In this document: one piece after another, positions 17,272-25,893 of the stretch | Numbering within the stretch: the first letter of the stretch is position 1 | Layout of the letters: each line of letters opens with the position of its first letter | From: Chitinophaga sp. 180180018-3 | GTDB lineage: Bacteria; Bacteroidota; Bacteroidia; Chitinophagales; Chitinophagaceae | Length of the DNA stretch: 64,000 nucleotides | Direction of reading: 5' to 3' | Assembly (NCBI RefSeq): GCF_037893185.1 | Contig: NZ_CP140772.1 | Coordinates: 7,804,001 to 7,868,000 of the forward strand | Position numbers and translations under genes: made by a program | The notes under the pieces: model-generated | What the model was told of the DNA's origin: nothing | The model's database searches: none | What the model saw: only the letters and a program-made list of their open reading frames with translations

Positions 17272-18795
17272 TTAAACCAACAGGTTGCCTGTCATTTCCT
17301 TTGGAACCGGCAGTCCCATGAAATGGAGGATAGTGGGGGCAATATCGCCCAGCTTTCCGTCTTTTACTGTGCCCTGGAAGTCTTTATTGATAATAAAGAA
17401 GGGTACAAGGTTCAGTGAGTGGGCGGTGTTAGGAGTACCATCAGCATTGACCATGAAATCAGCGTTGCCGTGATCTGCTGTGAGGAATACCGTATAATCG
17501 CTGGCGAGAGCAGCATTCACTACTCGTTCAACGCAATGATCTACGGTTTCAACGGCTTTCACAACGGCTTCAAATACGCCAGTATGTCCAACCATATCTG
17601 CGTTAGCAAAGTTGAGCACAATGAAATCGGCTGATTTCTTCTCCAGCTCCGGAACAATCATATCAGCGAGCTCGTTGGCACTCATTTCAGGCTTCAGGTC
17701 GTAGGTGGCAACTTTCGGAGATGCTGCCATCAGCCTGCGTTCGCCGTTAAATTCAGCTTCTCTTCCACCTGAGAAGAAGAAAGATACGTGAGGATATTTT
17801 TCGGTTTCCGCAATCCTGATCTGGGTACGGTCTGCCAGGGTCAGCACTTCACCCAGGGTCATATTCAGGTTATCGTTTTCAAAGATAACATGTACATGTT
17901 TGTAGGTGCGATCGTATTCCGTCATGGTTGTGTAGTAAAGATCCAAGGGCTGCATGCCAAAGTCGGGGTATGCCTGTTGCGTCAGCGCCATCGTGATTTC
18001 CCGGCAGCGGTCTGTTCTGAAATTGAAGCAGAGTACTGCATCTCCGTCCTGGATAGTAGCAACCGGTTTTTGTTGCGCGTCAGTCACTATTATCGGTTTG
18101 ATAAACTCGTCAGTCACGCCTTCGGCGTAAGACGCTTTCACCGCAGTGAGTACATCCTGGGTAGGAGTACCAATGCCATTTACCAGGGCATCATAAGCCA
18201 GTTTTACCCTTTCCCAGCGCTTGTCGCGGTCCATTGCATAATAGCGGCCGGTAACAGTTGCGATCTGTCCACCGGATGTTTCCAGGTGTTTCGACAGGTC
18301 TTCCAGGAATCCTAAACCACTCTTAGGATCGGTATCCCTGCCATCGGTAAATGCATGAATATATACTTTAGTCAGTCCGTTGGCTTTTGCAATAGAGGTT
18401 AGTGCTTTTAGATGAGCGATATGAGAGTGTACACCTCCATCACTTACAAGACCGATGAGGTGCAGGGCTTTATCGTTGTTTTTTGCATGTGCCAGGGTAT
18501 CCAGCAATACCTGGTTTTTTGCCAGCTCTCCATCCCTGATCGACACATTGATTCGCTGCAGTTCCTGGTAAACGATCCTGCCCGCACCAATGTTAAGGTG
18601 ACCCACTTCAGAGTTTCCCATCTGGCCGTCCGGCAATCCAACATCTTCTCCGCATGTAATAAGATGGCTGTGAGGGTATTTATTGTATAAGCCACTTACA
18701 AAAGGAGTCTTTGCATGGGCAATAGCATCGGCTTCAGGAACTTTACCTTCGCCCCATCCGTCCATAATTACGAGAATGGCTCTTTTTTTTTCCAT
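17272..18795 (-). CDS. gpmI: 2,3-bisphosphoglycerate-independent phosphoglycerate mutase
   Basis: A 507-residue enzyme of the alkaline phosphatase superfamily that interconverts 3- and 2-phosphoglycerate using two metal ions. The start AILVIMDGWGEGKVPEADAI gives the first metal Asp. The catalytic Ser lies in GQMGNSEVGHLNIGAGRI. HAFTDGRDTDPKSGLGFL, GRYYAMDRDKRWER and the C-terminal TADHGNADFM metal ligands are all present. The length matches the family. It is monocistronic. A -7 box lies upstream and hairpin copy C directly downstream. Confidence 0.96.
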   Translation of the reverse strand: MEKKRAILVIMDGWGEGKVPEADAIAHAKTPFVSGLYNKYPHSHLITCGEDVGLPDGQMGNSEVGHLNIGAGRIVYQELQRINVSIRDGELAKNQVLLDTLAHAKNNDKALHLIGLVSDGGVHSHIAHLKALTSIAKANGLTKVYIHAFTDGRDTDPKSGLGFLEDLSKHLETSGGQIATVTGRYYAMDRDKRWERVKLAYDALVNGIGTPTQDVLTAVKASYAEGVTDEFIKPIIVTDAQQKPVATIQDGDAVLCFNFRTDRCREITMALTQQAYPDFGMQPLDLYYTTMTEYDRTYKHVHVIFENDNLNMTLGEVLTLADRTQIRIAETEKYPHVSFFFSGGREAEFNGERRLMAASPKVATYDLKPEMSANELADMIVPELEKKSADFIVLNFANADMVGHTGVFEAVVKAVETVDHCVERVVNAALASDYTVFLTADHGNADFMVNADGTPNTAHSLNLVPFFIINKDFQGTVKDGKLGDIAPTILHFMGLPVPKEMTGNLLV

Positions 18796-18867
18796 ATCCT
18801 ATCTGGTTATAGTTTTTTTAATTCACTCGAAAAGGTGAAAGTACTTATAAAGGGTTTAAATTTTTTG

Positions 18868-18875
18868 CAAAAATA
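18868..18875 (-). promoter_or_regulatory. -7 box TATTTTTG for gpmI
   Basis: On the - strand TATTTTTG matches TAnnTTTG 73 bases before the gpmI start. No clear -33 TTG is seen. Confidence 0.4.
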
Positions 18876-19006
18876 AAACTAATCAGAAAAATGCTACCTC
18901 TATATGAACTTTAAAGTATATTATAATTTAATTATTCAAAATTAAACACATATTATCATAGTGTTATGATTTACCCTTTAATAGCTACCACAATAATGTG
19001 ATTTTA

Positions 19007-19036
19007 TTGATTCGTAGCGCGTTTGGCATAATTTTC
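19007..19036 (+). promoter_or_regulatory. Promoter TTG-N19-TAATTTTC for the DUF4783 gene
   Basis: TTG at 19007-19009 and TAATTTTC at 19029-19036 (one mismatch to TAnnTTTG) are separated by 19 bases, the spacing expected for Bacteroidota promoters. The CDS begins at 19086. Confidence 0.45.
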
Positions 19037-19085
19037 GCTTTTAATTTGTATTTAGGTAAATCACATTTTAGTAAAATAACTGACA

Positions 19086-19499
19086 ATGAAGAAGCTATTG
19101 ATTGTGCTGGGGATCTTGTTGTTGGGAGGTGCTTTTCCGACACTAACACTGTCGGCCAGGTCAATTGATATCACAGTTGCCGGTCCATTCGACGACGTTG
19201 TAGCTGCGTTGAAGCAGGGCGATGTGAGTGGCTTATCCCGTTACCTCGACAATAATGTAGAGATTAATATTTCCGGAAAGTCAAATTCCTATAGTAAAGC
19301 ACAGGCTGAGATCATACTGAAGGATTTTTTTGGTAAGAATCCGGTAAAATCCTTCGAACTTGTTCACCAGGGAGGTGATAGCTCCCGTTTTGGTATTGGT
19401 AACATGACTACCGGCAGCGGAAACTTCAGGGTTTCGTTTTTTCTGCAGAAGAAAGGTGGTGTGATGGTGTTGAACGAGCTCAGATTCGAGAACAAATAA
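19086..19499 (+). CDS. Exported DUF4783 protein
   Basis: A 137-residue protein with a signal peptide (MKKLLIVLGILLLGGAFPTL, cleavage near LSARS). The mature part, with PFDDVVAALKQGDVSGLSRY, NVEINISGKSNSYSKAQAEI and ILKDFFGKNPVKSFELVHQG, matches the DUF4783 / SnoaL-like small fold seen in Bacteroidota. Its function is unknown and its location is probably periplasmic. It has its own promoter and a perfect palindromic terminator, so it is a single-gene unit. Confidence 0.8.
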   Translation: MKKLLIVLGILLLGGAFPTLTLSARSIDITVAGPFDDVVAALKQGDVSGLSRYLDNNVEINISGKSNSYSKAQAEIILKDFFGKNPVKSFELVHQGGDSSRFGIGNMTTGSGNFRVSFFLQKKGGVMVLNELRFENK

Positions 19500-19531
19500 A
19501 AATGCCAGCATAAATTAGTTGAAAAACCCCG

Positions 19532-19566
19532 GTGCCTCGCAATTAATTGCGAGGCACTTTTTATTT
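19532..19566 (+). terminator. Perfect palindromic terminator after DUF4783 gene
   Basis: A perfect palindrome at 19532-19557 (GTGCCTCGCAATT plus its complement) is followed by a T-rich run. It lies 32 bases after the stop at 19499. Confidence 0.85.
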
Positions 19567-19662
19567 TTGATAAATATTTCATACAAGACATCTTACAACA
19601 AATAATATTTGCGACTTTGCTGGCGGAATTACTTGTATGAATATCAGATAATATTGTCGATT

Positions 19663-20514
19663 ATGTTAGAAGAAGCAGCGCTGAATGCGTTCATCAGAAG
19701 TGCACTGGCGGAAGATATAGGAAGCGGAGATCATTCCACTATGGCGTGCATCCCGCCTACCGCCAAGGGTAAGGCCGTATTGAAGATCAAGGAAGATGGT
19801 ATCCTGGCCGGAATGGAAGTGGCGGAAGCCATCTTTAAGTGGCTGGATATGTTTACTGTTTTCACGCCGTTTAAGAAGGATGGTGATCCGATGAAGGCCG
19901 GCGAAGTGGCTTTTGAAGTAACGGCCGCTGTACATACTTTATTGATGGGGGAAAGACTGGTGCTTAATTGTATGCAGCGCATGAGCGGGATTGCCACTCT
20001 TACACATCAGTATGTTGAAAAACTGAAAGGTTATCATACCCGTATCCTGGATACACGTAAAACCACGCCCAATTTCAGAATGCTGGAGAAAGAAGCTGTT
20101 CGTATAGGCGGAGGCGTTAACCACCGGATGGGGCTGTATGATATGATTATGCTAAAAGATAATCACATCGATTTCTCAGGAGGCATCACTGCAGCCATTA
20201 CTAAAACAGTGGCTTATCTCAGGGAGAAACAACTGCCGCTGAAGATTGAAGTGGAAACGAGGATGCTTGATGATGTGAAAGAAGTGCTGGCAGTAGGCCA
20301 GATAGATCGTATTATGCTCGATAATTTTGCCCCGGCGGATATTGTAACGGCGCTGCAGTTGATCAACGGCCGTTTTGAAACAGAAGCGTCCGGCGGCATT
20401 ACGCTGGACACCTTGGAAGCATACGCCAAAACAGGCGTAGATTACATTTCAGCCGGCGCCATCATTCACCATGCAGTAAGCCTGGATCTTAGCCTGAAGG
20501 CGATCATATTATAA
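19663..20514 (+). CDS. nadC: Nicotinate-nucleotide pyrophosphorylase (carboxylating)
   Basis: The frame is open from a TTG at 19609, but I chose the ATG at 19663 (MLEEAALNAFIRSALAEDIG), which fits the family N-terminus; the protein has 283 residues. NadC joins quinolinate and phosphoribosyl pyrophosphate to nicotinate mononucleotide in NAD synthesis. Signs are EDIGSGDHST, ERLVLNCMQRMSGIAT, the RILDTRKTTPNFRMLEK signature, GGGVNHRMGLYDMIMLKDNH, and EASGGITLDTLEAYAKTGVD. It precedes the lipid kinase by 10 bases, so it heads a small operon. Confidence 0.95.
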   Translation: MLEEAALNAFIRSALAEDIGSGDHSTMACIPPTAKGKAVLKIKEDGILAGMEVAEAIFKWLDMFTVFTPFKKDGDPMKAGEVAFEVTAAVHTLLMGERLVLNCMQRMSGIATLTHQYVEKLKGYHTRILDTRKTTPNFRMLEKEAVRIGGGVNHRMGLYDMIMLKDNHIDFSGGITAAITKTVAYLREKQLPLKIEVETRMLDDVKEVLAVGQIDRIMLDNFAPADIVTALQLINGRFETEASGGITLDTLEAYAKTGVDYISAGAIIHHAVSLDLSLKAIIL

Positions 20515-20524
20515 AATCAGTTGT

Positions 20525-21406
20525 TTGAAGAAGATCTTATTTATCATTAACCGTAAGGCAGGTACTGATCGTGAAAAGCGATTAGGAGATGCTATCAGCA
20601 GGTATCTGCCTGCCGGTGAATTTGAAGTGAGCACTACCTATCTTGCCTATCTGGGTCATGGAACGGACCTGGCAAGAGAGGCTGTGAAGAATGGGGTACA
20701 TACGGTTGTGGCGGTTGGTGGCGATGGTTCTATCAATGAAATAGCCCGGGGCCTGGTTGGTTCTGATACCGCCATGGCTATTTTACCGCTGGGAAGCGGC
20801 AACGGGCTGGCCCGGGCGCTGAAGATTCCGCTGGATATTAACAGAGCGTTGAAACTGATTGCTGCCGATAAACAGCGCGCTATAGATGTGGGCTATGCTA
20901 ACGAACACCTGTTCCTGAGCAATGCAGGCGTTGGTTTCGACGCATTGGTAGCAGAGCAGTTCCGGCATAAGACCAAGCGGGGCCTGCCGGGCTACGCCAA
21001 ATTGGTACTGAAGAGCTTCAGCAGCTATAATCCGGCAGAATACAATATCGATGTAGACGGGCACCCACTTCAGGAAAAAGCCTTCCTACTGACCGTGGCC
21101 AATGGCAACCAGTTCGGATACGAATTCAAACTGGCGCCTTCCGCCAATGTGTTCGATGGGGAACTGGACTTGTGTGTGATGCCTCCGGTAAACGTTTTCA
21201 GCCTGTTGCCGGTGAGTTTATTTTCGCTATTGGGCAATATCGATAAAACCCGTTACCTAAAACATTACAAAGGAAAGGAAATTACTATCCGAAGTAATGA
21301 GTTGCAGTACCTGCAGGTAGATGGGGATGCAGTGCCCCTCGCGGAAAACGGTGTGGTGCACATGCGTGTGGAGCCGGCCGCGATTAATGTAGTAGTGAAT
21401 GAATAA
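20525..21406 (+). CDS. Diacylglycerol/lipid kinase family protein (YegS-like)
   Basis: A 293-residue protein starting at a TTG codon (TTG-AAG-AAG, MKKILFIINRKAG), 10 bases after nadC. The DAGK catalytic domain shows NRKAGT, the GGDGSINEIARGL nucleotide loop and LPLGSGNGLARAL. The C-terminal beta domain holds NAGVGFDALVAEQF and FDGELDLCVMPP. These kinases phosphorylate a lipid, often diacylglycerol or undecaprenol-like; the substrate cannot be read from sequence. The yciH-like gene follows 19 bases later. Confidence 0.9.
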   Translation: MKKILFIINRKAGTDREKRLGDAISRYLPAGEFEVSTTYLAYLGHGTDLAREAVKNGVHTVVAVGGDGSINEIARGLVGSDTAMAILPLGSGNGLARALKIPLDINRALKLIAADKQRAIDVGYANEHLFLSNAGVGFDALVAEQFRHKTKRGLPGYAKLVLKSFSSYNPAEYNIDVDGHPLQEKAFLLTVANGNQFGYEFKLAPSANVFDGELDLCVMPPVNVFSLLPVSLFSLLGNIDKTRYLKHYKGKEITIRSNELQYLQVDGDAVPLAENGVVHMRVEPAAINVVVNE

Positions 21407-21425
21407 CCTTTAAATATTCAGAGCG

Positions 21426-21764
21426 ATGTCGAAAAAGAAAAATAACTCCGCAAACGGGATCGTATATTCTACCGATCCTAACTTCTCTTTTGAGCCAGAG
21501 CAGGAAGAAGTAACCGAAACGCTGTCCCCTGCTGAACAAATACTCAGAGTAGTATTGGACAAGAAACAGAGAGCCGGAAAAGTAGTAACCCTGATCACTG
21601 GTTTCGTAGGAAAAGAAGAAGATCTTGAGAAATTAGGTAAGGAACTGAAAACCAAATGTGGTACCGGGGGTAGCGTTAAAGACGGAGAAATCCTTATCCA
21701 GGGCGATTATAAGGAGAAAGTAGTGAAGTGGTTGCTGGATTGGGGATATAAGAAAACGAAGTAA
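21426..21764 (+). CDS. SUI1/eIF1-like translation factor (YciH family)
   Basis: A 112-residue protein. After a charged N-terminal tail, the SUI1 fold runs from about residue 38: ILRVVLDKKQRAGKVVTLIT, GKEEDLEKLGKELKTKCGTG, then GSVKDGEILIQGDYKEKVVK. The KCGTGGSVKDGEI motif is diagnostic. Bacterial members resemble eukaryotic eIF1 and may affect start-site fidelity; they are not essential initiation factors. The gene ends inside repeat copy D: the stop codon overlaps the first bases of the left arm. Confidence 0.9.
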   Translation: MSKKKNNSANGIVYSTDPNFSFEPEQEEVTETLSPAEQILRVVLDKKQRAGKVVTLITGFVGKEEDLEKLGKELKTKCGTGGSVKDGEILIQGDYKEKVVKWLLDWGYKKTK

Positions 21765-21847
21765 GAATTAAGAAACAGAGCGAAGCCCTTAGCGAGTATT
21801 TTATTGATTTATACTCGCTAAGGGCTTCGCTCTGTTTCTTAATTCTT
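21763..21847. repeat. CTTAGCG hairpin element, copy D (perfect 37-bp stem)
   Basis: A perfect 37-bp inverted repeat (21763-21799 with 21811-21847) has an 11-base loop. The core GCGAAGCCCTTAGCGAG is flanked by arms with GAATTAAGAAAC. It starts inside the stop codon of the YciH-like gene and ends 26 bases before the stop of the convergent aldo/keto reductase. Confidence 0.93.
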
Positions 21848-21872
21848 TATTCTCTTTTCTTAACTCCTTATC

Positions 21873-22865
21873 CTATCTGTTCACCAGCTTCATCCCTCCA
21901 TCTGTATACCGTTCGCCGGCTACGGCGTTTTTGGTCAGAATTTCATTGATGGCAGCGAGGTCTGATGAAGACAGCTGAATGTTTGCAGCGGCCGCATTTT
22001 CCTGCAGGTATTTGCGCCGTTTGGTGCCAGGGATCGGTACTACATCTTCACCTTGTGCCAACAGCCAGGCAAGCGATAATTGAGCAGCCGTAATACCTTT
22101 TTCTTTGGCAAATACTTCGAGCGCATTGGTTGTTTGCAGGTTCTGCTCAAAGTTGCTTCCCTGAAAGCGCGGCAGGTTTTTGCGGAAGTCGCCGTCACTC
22201 AGAGAAGCCGCATTGTTGATAGCTCCGGTGGAGAGACCACGACCCAGCGGGCTGTAAGCTACCAGTGAGATGCCCAGCTCGCGGGTGGTGTTGAGGATTT
22301 CCCCTTCCACATCACGGGTGAACAGTGAATACTCTGTTTGCAGTGCAGCAATAGGATGTACCGCATGCGCTTTTCTGATAGAAGCCACTCCTGCTTCAGA
22401 TAAGCCAAGGTAACGCACTTTACCCTCTTTCACCAATTCAGCCATTGCGCCTACTGTTTCTTCCACTGGCACTGTATCATCGATACGGTGAGTGTAATAA
22501 AGATCTATTACATCTACTTTGAGCCGCTTTAAACTTGCTTCACAGGCTTGTTTCAGATATTTAGGAGAGCCATCGAAGTAGTAGGTACCATCTTCTTTAA
22601 ATCTGAAACCGAATTTAGTGGCAAGGAATACTTTATCTCTTTTGGTGGCGAGTATTTTGGAAAGAAGTATTTCGTTAGCTCCCTGGCCATACATATCTGC
22701 TGTATCCCAAAAGTTAATGCCTAAATCCAATGCCAGCTCCAGCGTGGCAAGTGATTCCTGTTCGTTGAAATCCTGCTCACTTCCGTATGCGAACGACATA
22801 CCCATGCAACCCAGTCCTATTGCGGAAATTGATTCACCGGTCTTACCTAGTTTTCTGTACTGCAT
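21873..22865 (-). CDS. Aldo/keto reductase
   Basis: The frame extends to 22898, but the ATG at 22865 ([20 protein letters not shown]) is the natural start; the protein has 330 residues. It is a TIM-barrel NADP oxidoreductase. The catalytic tetrad is seen as Asp in [11 protein letters not shown], the Tyr in the same segment, Lys in FLATKFGF and His in LYYTHRIDD. The C-terminal [17 protein letters not shown] binds the cofactor phosphate. It resembles the plant/bacterial AKR13-type group. It lies 89 bases downstream of an AraC-type regulator on the same strand, so that regulator may control it. Confidence 0.92.
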   Translation of the reverse strand: MQYRKLGKTGESISAIGLGCMGMSFAYGSEQDFNEQESLATLELALDLGINFWDTADMYGQGANEILLSKILATKRDKVFLATKFGFRFKEDGTYYFDGSPKYLKQACEASLKRLKVDVIDLYYTHRIDDTVPVEETVGAMAELVKEGKVRYLGLSEAGVASIRKAHAVHPIAALQTEYSLFTRDVEGEILNTTRELGISLVAYSPLGRGLSTGAINNAASLSDGDFRKNLPRFQGSNFEQNLQTTNALEVFAKEKGITAAQLSLAWLLAQGEDVVPIPGTKRRKYLQENAAAANIQLSSSDLAAINEILTKNAVAGERYTDGGMKLVNR

Positions 22866-22954
22866 ATTGTTAAAATTTTTAGTGAAACAAATGTACACTC
22901 CCGCTGACGGCTGTCGATTGTAATAGGCAAAGTATTAATTGTAAAAATCAAAGA

Positions 22955-23890
22955 TCATCCTGCGCGGTAGATATGAGGCGACATCCCACTGTGATTTTTG
23001 AAGAAGTGCGTGAAGTTACCGGGATCTTCAAAGCCCAGACACCAGGCTATTTCAGCAATTTGCCAGTCGGAATGCATTAGCAGCAATCGGGCTTCCAATA
23101 ACATACGTTGCCGGATATGTTCGCTCACGGTACGTCCGGTCGACTGCTTCACACAGGCGTTCAGATGATTGGGGTGTGTATTCAGTGCATGTGCAAATTC
23201 CTTGGCGGTTTTTAATCCCAGCTGGTTATGGGTGAACTCGATAGGGAACTGTTTCTCCAGTTTGTCGATGAAACGGTTCGCCAGGGTTTGGGCCGCAGTT
23301 AGCTGCCGCTGCGGGGCATTGCGCTGGCTCGACAGGCGCTTTCCCTCCAGCATCAGCAACTTCAGGTAAATCAGGATGGCTTCCTGTTTAAAGGCTGTAT
23401 TTTCCCGGTATTCTTTCAATAGCTGACGGAAGATAGATTGCAGGTAAACCGACTGTTCTTCAGTCAGGGGAAATACCGCCCTGGCGTTCATCTGCAGCAA
23501 CGGGTGGTGCAGGAGGTTCTCCTGGGTGGGCAACGACTCAAACAACAAGTCGGTAAACAGGCAATAGTAGCCGTCCTGGTGGTCGGAGGTGCTTCGCCAC
23601 GTCTTCAATTCAAATGGATTGATGAAGAGGAGTGTTGGCTGAGTGATCTCATACCGGTCGTCTCCCATCGTGAAAATACCGGTACCTTCTGAAACCAATG
23701 TTATTTTGTAATAGTCCCTCCTGCTGGCACGTACTTCGTCCATACAAGGGTAATCTGATTTTTTGTGAACGGCGAAGCTACCGCGCAGCGGTGCTTTCGG
23801 AATTGCCTCGTTGCGGGTGTAAATTAAAAGCTCGTCGTTGAAATCGTTGAAAGTTTTCAGTTCAATGGAGGTATTCTTGTTTGAAGGCAT
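22955..23890 (-). CDS. AraC family transcriptional regulator
   Basis: A 311-residue protein with an N-terminal cupin-like sensor domain (ITLVSEGTGIFTMGDDRYEI, TLLFINPFELKTW) and a C-terminal double helix-turn-helix (ANRFIDKLEKQFP, TAKEFAHALNTHPNHLNACV, IAEIAWCLGFEDPGNFTHFF, KNHSGMSPHIYRAG). The last segment is the AraC signature. It lies upstream of and codirectional with the aldo/keto reductase, which it may regulate. The effector is unknown. Confidence 0.92.
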   Translation of the reverse strand: MPSNKNTSIELKTFNDFNDELLIYTRNEAIPKAPLRGSFAVHKKSDYPCMDEVRASRRDYYKITLVSEGTGIFTMGDDRYEITQPTLLFINPFELKTWRSTSDHQDGYYCLFTDLLFESLPTQENLLHHPLLQMNARAVFPLTEEQSVYLQSIFRQLLKEYRENTAFKQEAILIYLKLLMLEGKRLSSQRNAPQRQLTAAQTLANRFIDKLEKQFPIEFTHNQLGLKTAKEFAHALNTHPNHLNACVKQSTGRTVSEHIRQRMLLEARLLLMHSDWQIAEIAWCLGFEDPGNFTHFFKNHSGMSPHIYRAG

Positions 23891-24025
23891 ACACCAAATT
23901 TAACTAAATCTGTAATAAATTATTTGAGTGGTAAAGATTCCAATGTTAACTTTTTGAAAGATGAGAGATGCTGAAACCAATACTGGGAGACGGTTTTATT
24001 TATAAATGCAACAAAGTTGCAATTT

Positions 24026-24033
24026 TATTTTTG
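24026..24033 (+). promoter_or_regulatory. -7 box TATTTTTG in an intergenic gap
   Basis: TATTTTTG is an exact TAnnTTTG match with no protein gene downstream. It lies about 130 bases before a terminator-like hairpin on the same strand. Confidence 0.3.
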
Positions 24034-24164
24034 ATTAAATAGAAAAAATTTCACAATTTGTTAACGCCTTTATCAACCAAAATCTTGTTATCATCAAACC
24101 CGGATGATTGCTATGTAGGGCCGCTTGCCACATAAGCCGTAGAACAAGAGATTATAAATTTACG

Positions 24165-24205
24165 AACGGAAATGCTTCGCTTATCTCGCGGGTATTTCCG
24201 TTTTT
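24165..24205 (+). terminator. Terminator-like hairpin in intergenic gap
   Basis: AACGGAAAT (24165-24173) pairs with ATTTCCGTT (24194-24202) and is followed by T residues. No protein gene ends just upstream on this strand, so it may close a non-coding transcript. Confidence 0.5.
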
Positions 24206-24504
24206 CGTTGAAGGTATTTCCTTTCCACCAAAAGTGTTTCCTAAAGGTGTTGTTGCATAAATATTTTCCAATGCCAATGATTGTTTACATAAAGCAATGG
24301 AAGAAACTTTTTTATATTTTATTTCCTTCTCTGTTATCTGATCCCGAAAGCCCTGCTGGCGTCGTACCGGATTTATTTTGAGGCATATGCTATACGTCGG
24401 GTGGTTATAAAACCAGAAGTGAGGCAGCGCAATTATGCCAATTGCTAATAGAAATGCCCGGGCATACTGCTGTAATCAGAGAATTGCCTCAAACGGAGCA
24501 GGGC

Positions 24505-25296
24505 TTATTGCCTTAAAATAAACTCAATTTCGCCAAAGCCAACCTGGATGATGCCGCCATCTTTTTCCAGGCAAAGGTGGCCATCTGGCAGTACATCGCA
24601 GATAATGCCCTGAAACACCTCCCCGCCCGGTTGACGGTATAAACCTGGCTGCTGCCATCTGAACAGTTTCGAAGTATATTCCTCTAACAGGGCATCGTAT
24701 CTGGCAGCCCGCAGTTGCGTTATTCTTTTATCTAAGTAAGTGCATAGCTCCTTTGCCAGTTCGCTGGCTTCGCGGGTTTTGCCGGTGATTTGCCGCAATG
24801 AAACCGCGTTGGGGAGGTGCTCCGGAAATGCTGCCTGGTTAATGTTGAGTCCGATACCAATAATGGCATATTGCCATGTATTCCCCCGGAGAACATTTTC
24901 AATCAGGATACCGCCTGCCTTTCTGTCACGCCAGTAAATATCATTGGGCCACTTAATAAGCGTTTCGTCGCCCGCATAGGAAGTAAAGAAATCGCAGGTA
25001 CCAAGTGCTACGGCAACGCTGAGCATGAACTGTCTGGAAAGTGGTAAGGTGGCTGGTTGCAGGGCAACAGAGAGGGCGCTGATATCGCCGGGTTGTGCCA
25101 GCCATTGTTTTCCACGGGTGCCTTTTCCTGCCGTCTGATTGCTTGTAAACCAGGCTGTGCCGGATGTGACGTGGCCTGAATTCACCTGCTCCATGGCATA
25201 GTTATTGGTGCTGTCAATTTTGTCTAATATATAAAACGGGTGTCCAATCACATGAATCTTTTTTAGTCTGTATATCCGGCCCGAAAAGTAATTCAT
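24505..25296 (-). CDS. birA: Biotin--[acetyl-CoA-carboxylase] ligase
   Basis: A 263-residue biotin protein ligase without the N-terminal DNA-binding domain of E. coli BirA. The catalytic domain shows DKIDSTNNYAMEQ, the AGKGTRGKQWLA biotinyl-AMP loop (equivalent to GRGRRG), LIKWPNDIYWRDRKAGGILIE and GIGLNINQAAFP. The C-terminal SH3-like part follows. It attaches biotin to carboxylase carrier proteins. It is divergent from rsfS, with a shared promoter region of about 115 bases. Confidence 0.94.
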   Translation of the reverse strand: MNYFSGRIYRLKKIHVIGHPFYILDKIDSTNNYAMEQVNSGHVTSGTAWFTSNQTAGKGTRGKQWLAQPGDISALSVALQPATLPLSRQFMLSVAVALGTCDFFTSYAGDETLIKWPNDIYWRDRKAGGILIENVLRGNTWQYAIIGIGLNINQAAFPEHLPNAVSLRQITGKTREASELAKELCTYLDKRITQLRAARYDALLEEYTSKLFRWQQPGLYRQPGGEVFQGIICDVLPDGHLCLEKDGGIIQVGFGEIEFILRQ

Positions 25297-25367
25297 TTTA
25301 TTATTTTATTAACATTTAAAGGCACCCCGCCGGCGATATTATACATGTTATATTACCGCTTGTTTAG

Positions 25368-25375
25368 TAACTTTG
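25368..25375 (+). promoter_or_regulatory. -7 box TAACTTTG upstream of rsfS
   Basis: An exact TAnnTTTG match 37 bases before the TTG start of rsfS. It probably drives the rsfS-ftsH transcript. Confidence 0.5.
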
Positions 25376-25411
25376 ACAATTAAAGATTATTTTTAACAAA
25401 AACGATATTTA

Positions 25412-25816
25412 TTGGCACCCTTAACCGTTCTGAGCACGAGAAAGAAGGCGCAGCAACGCCTGACCAGAGAAAGTGAAATTTTTACCACCATCATAAAGGC
25501 CATACAGGATAAGAAGGGGGAAAATATCGTATCCCTGGATCTACGTCAGATTCCTGAAGCCGTGGCCGATTTCTTTATATTATGTGAAGCCAATTCCGGC
25601 ACCCAGGTGAAAGCTATTGCTGATTATGTAGCAGAAGAAGTAGAGAAGTATACATCGGAGCAACCATATAAGCATGAAGGATTTAGTTCACAGCAATGGG
25701 TACTGGTTGACTACGTGAACGTAGTTGTTCACGTTTTCCAGCCGGAAAACCGGAAATTCTATAATCTTGAGGAAATGTGGAGCGATGCCGACAGGATGGA
25801 TCACAACGAAAACTGA
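25412..25816 (+). CDS. rsfS: Ribosomal silencing factor RsfS
   Basis: A 134-residue protein of the RsfS/Iojap family: IFTTIIKAIQDKKGENIVSL, DLRQIPEAVADFFILCEANS, the VEKYTSEQPYKHEGFSSQQW segment and VLVDYVNVVVHVFQPENRKFYNLEEMW, which is the family signature. It binds ribosomal protein uL14 and blocks subunit joining in starvation. The start used is TTG at 25412; the next ATG in frame would remove conserved sequence. It leads an rsfS-ftsH gene pair, with a gap of 77 bases to ftsH. Confidence 0.92.
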   Translation: MAPLTVLSTRKKAQQRLTRESEIFTTIIKAIQDKKGENIVSLDLRQIPEAVADFFILCEANSGTQVKAIADYVAEEVEKYTSEQPYKHEGFSSQQWVLVDYVNVVVHVFQPENRKFYNLEEMWSDADRMDHNEN

Positions 25817-25893
25817 ACAAAAGCAGTTGTTTAAGAATTTAATTATTCATATTATTCTGAATGCAATAAACATCCGTAAAGGAGCGTAAGATT

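Larger units (their letters stand above)
23891..24504. other. Intergenic region with a possible small RNA locus
   Basis: This 614-base gap has no convincing protein gene. The 69-codon frame at 24172-24381 starts inside a hairpin and has a composition unlike its neighbours. On the + strand there is a -7 box at 24026-24033, a hairpin (24110-24116 with 24130-24137) and a terminator-like hairpin at 24165-24205. A 12-bp palindrome ATGCCCGGGCAT lies at 24454-24465. The promoter of the AraC gene (- strand) must lie at the left end. Confidence 0.45.

Noticed and set aside
17788..18315. A 175-codon + strand frame opposite gpmI
   Set aside because: Shadow of gpmI; no start signal or family.
24172..24381. 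A 69-codon + strand frame between the araC-type gene and birA
   Set aside because: It starts inside a terminator-like hairpin, has no ribosome binding site and a Phe/Leu/Lys composition without family; kept as part of the intergenic region.
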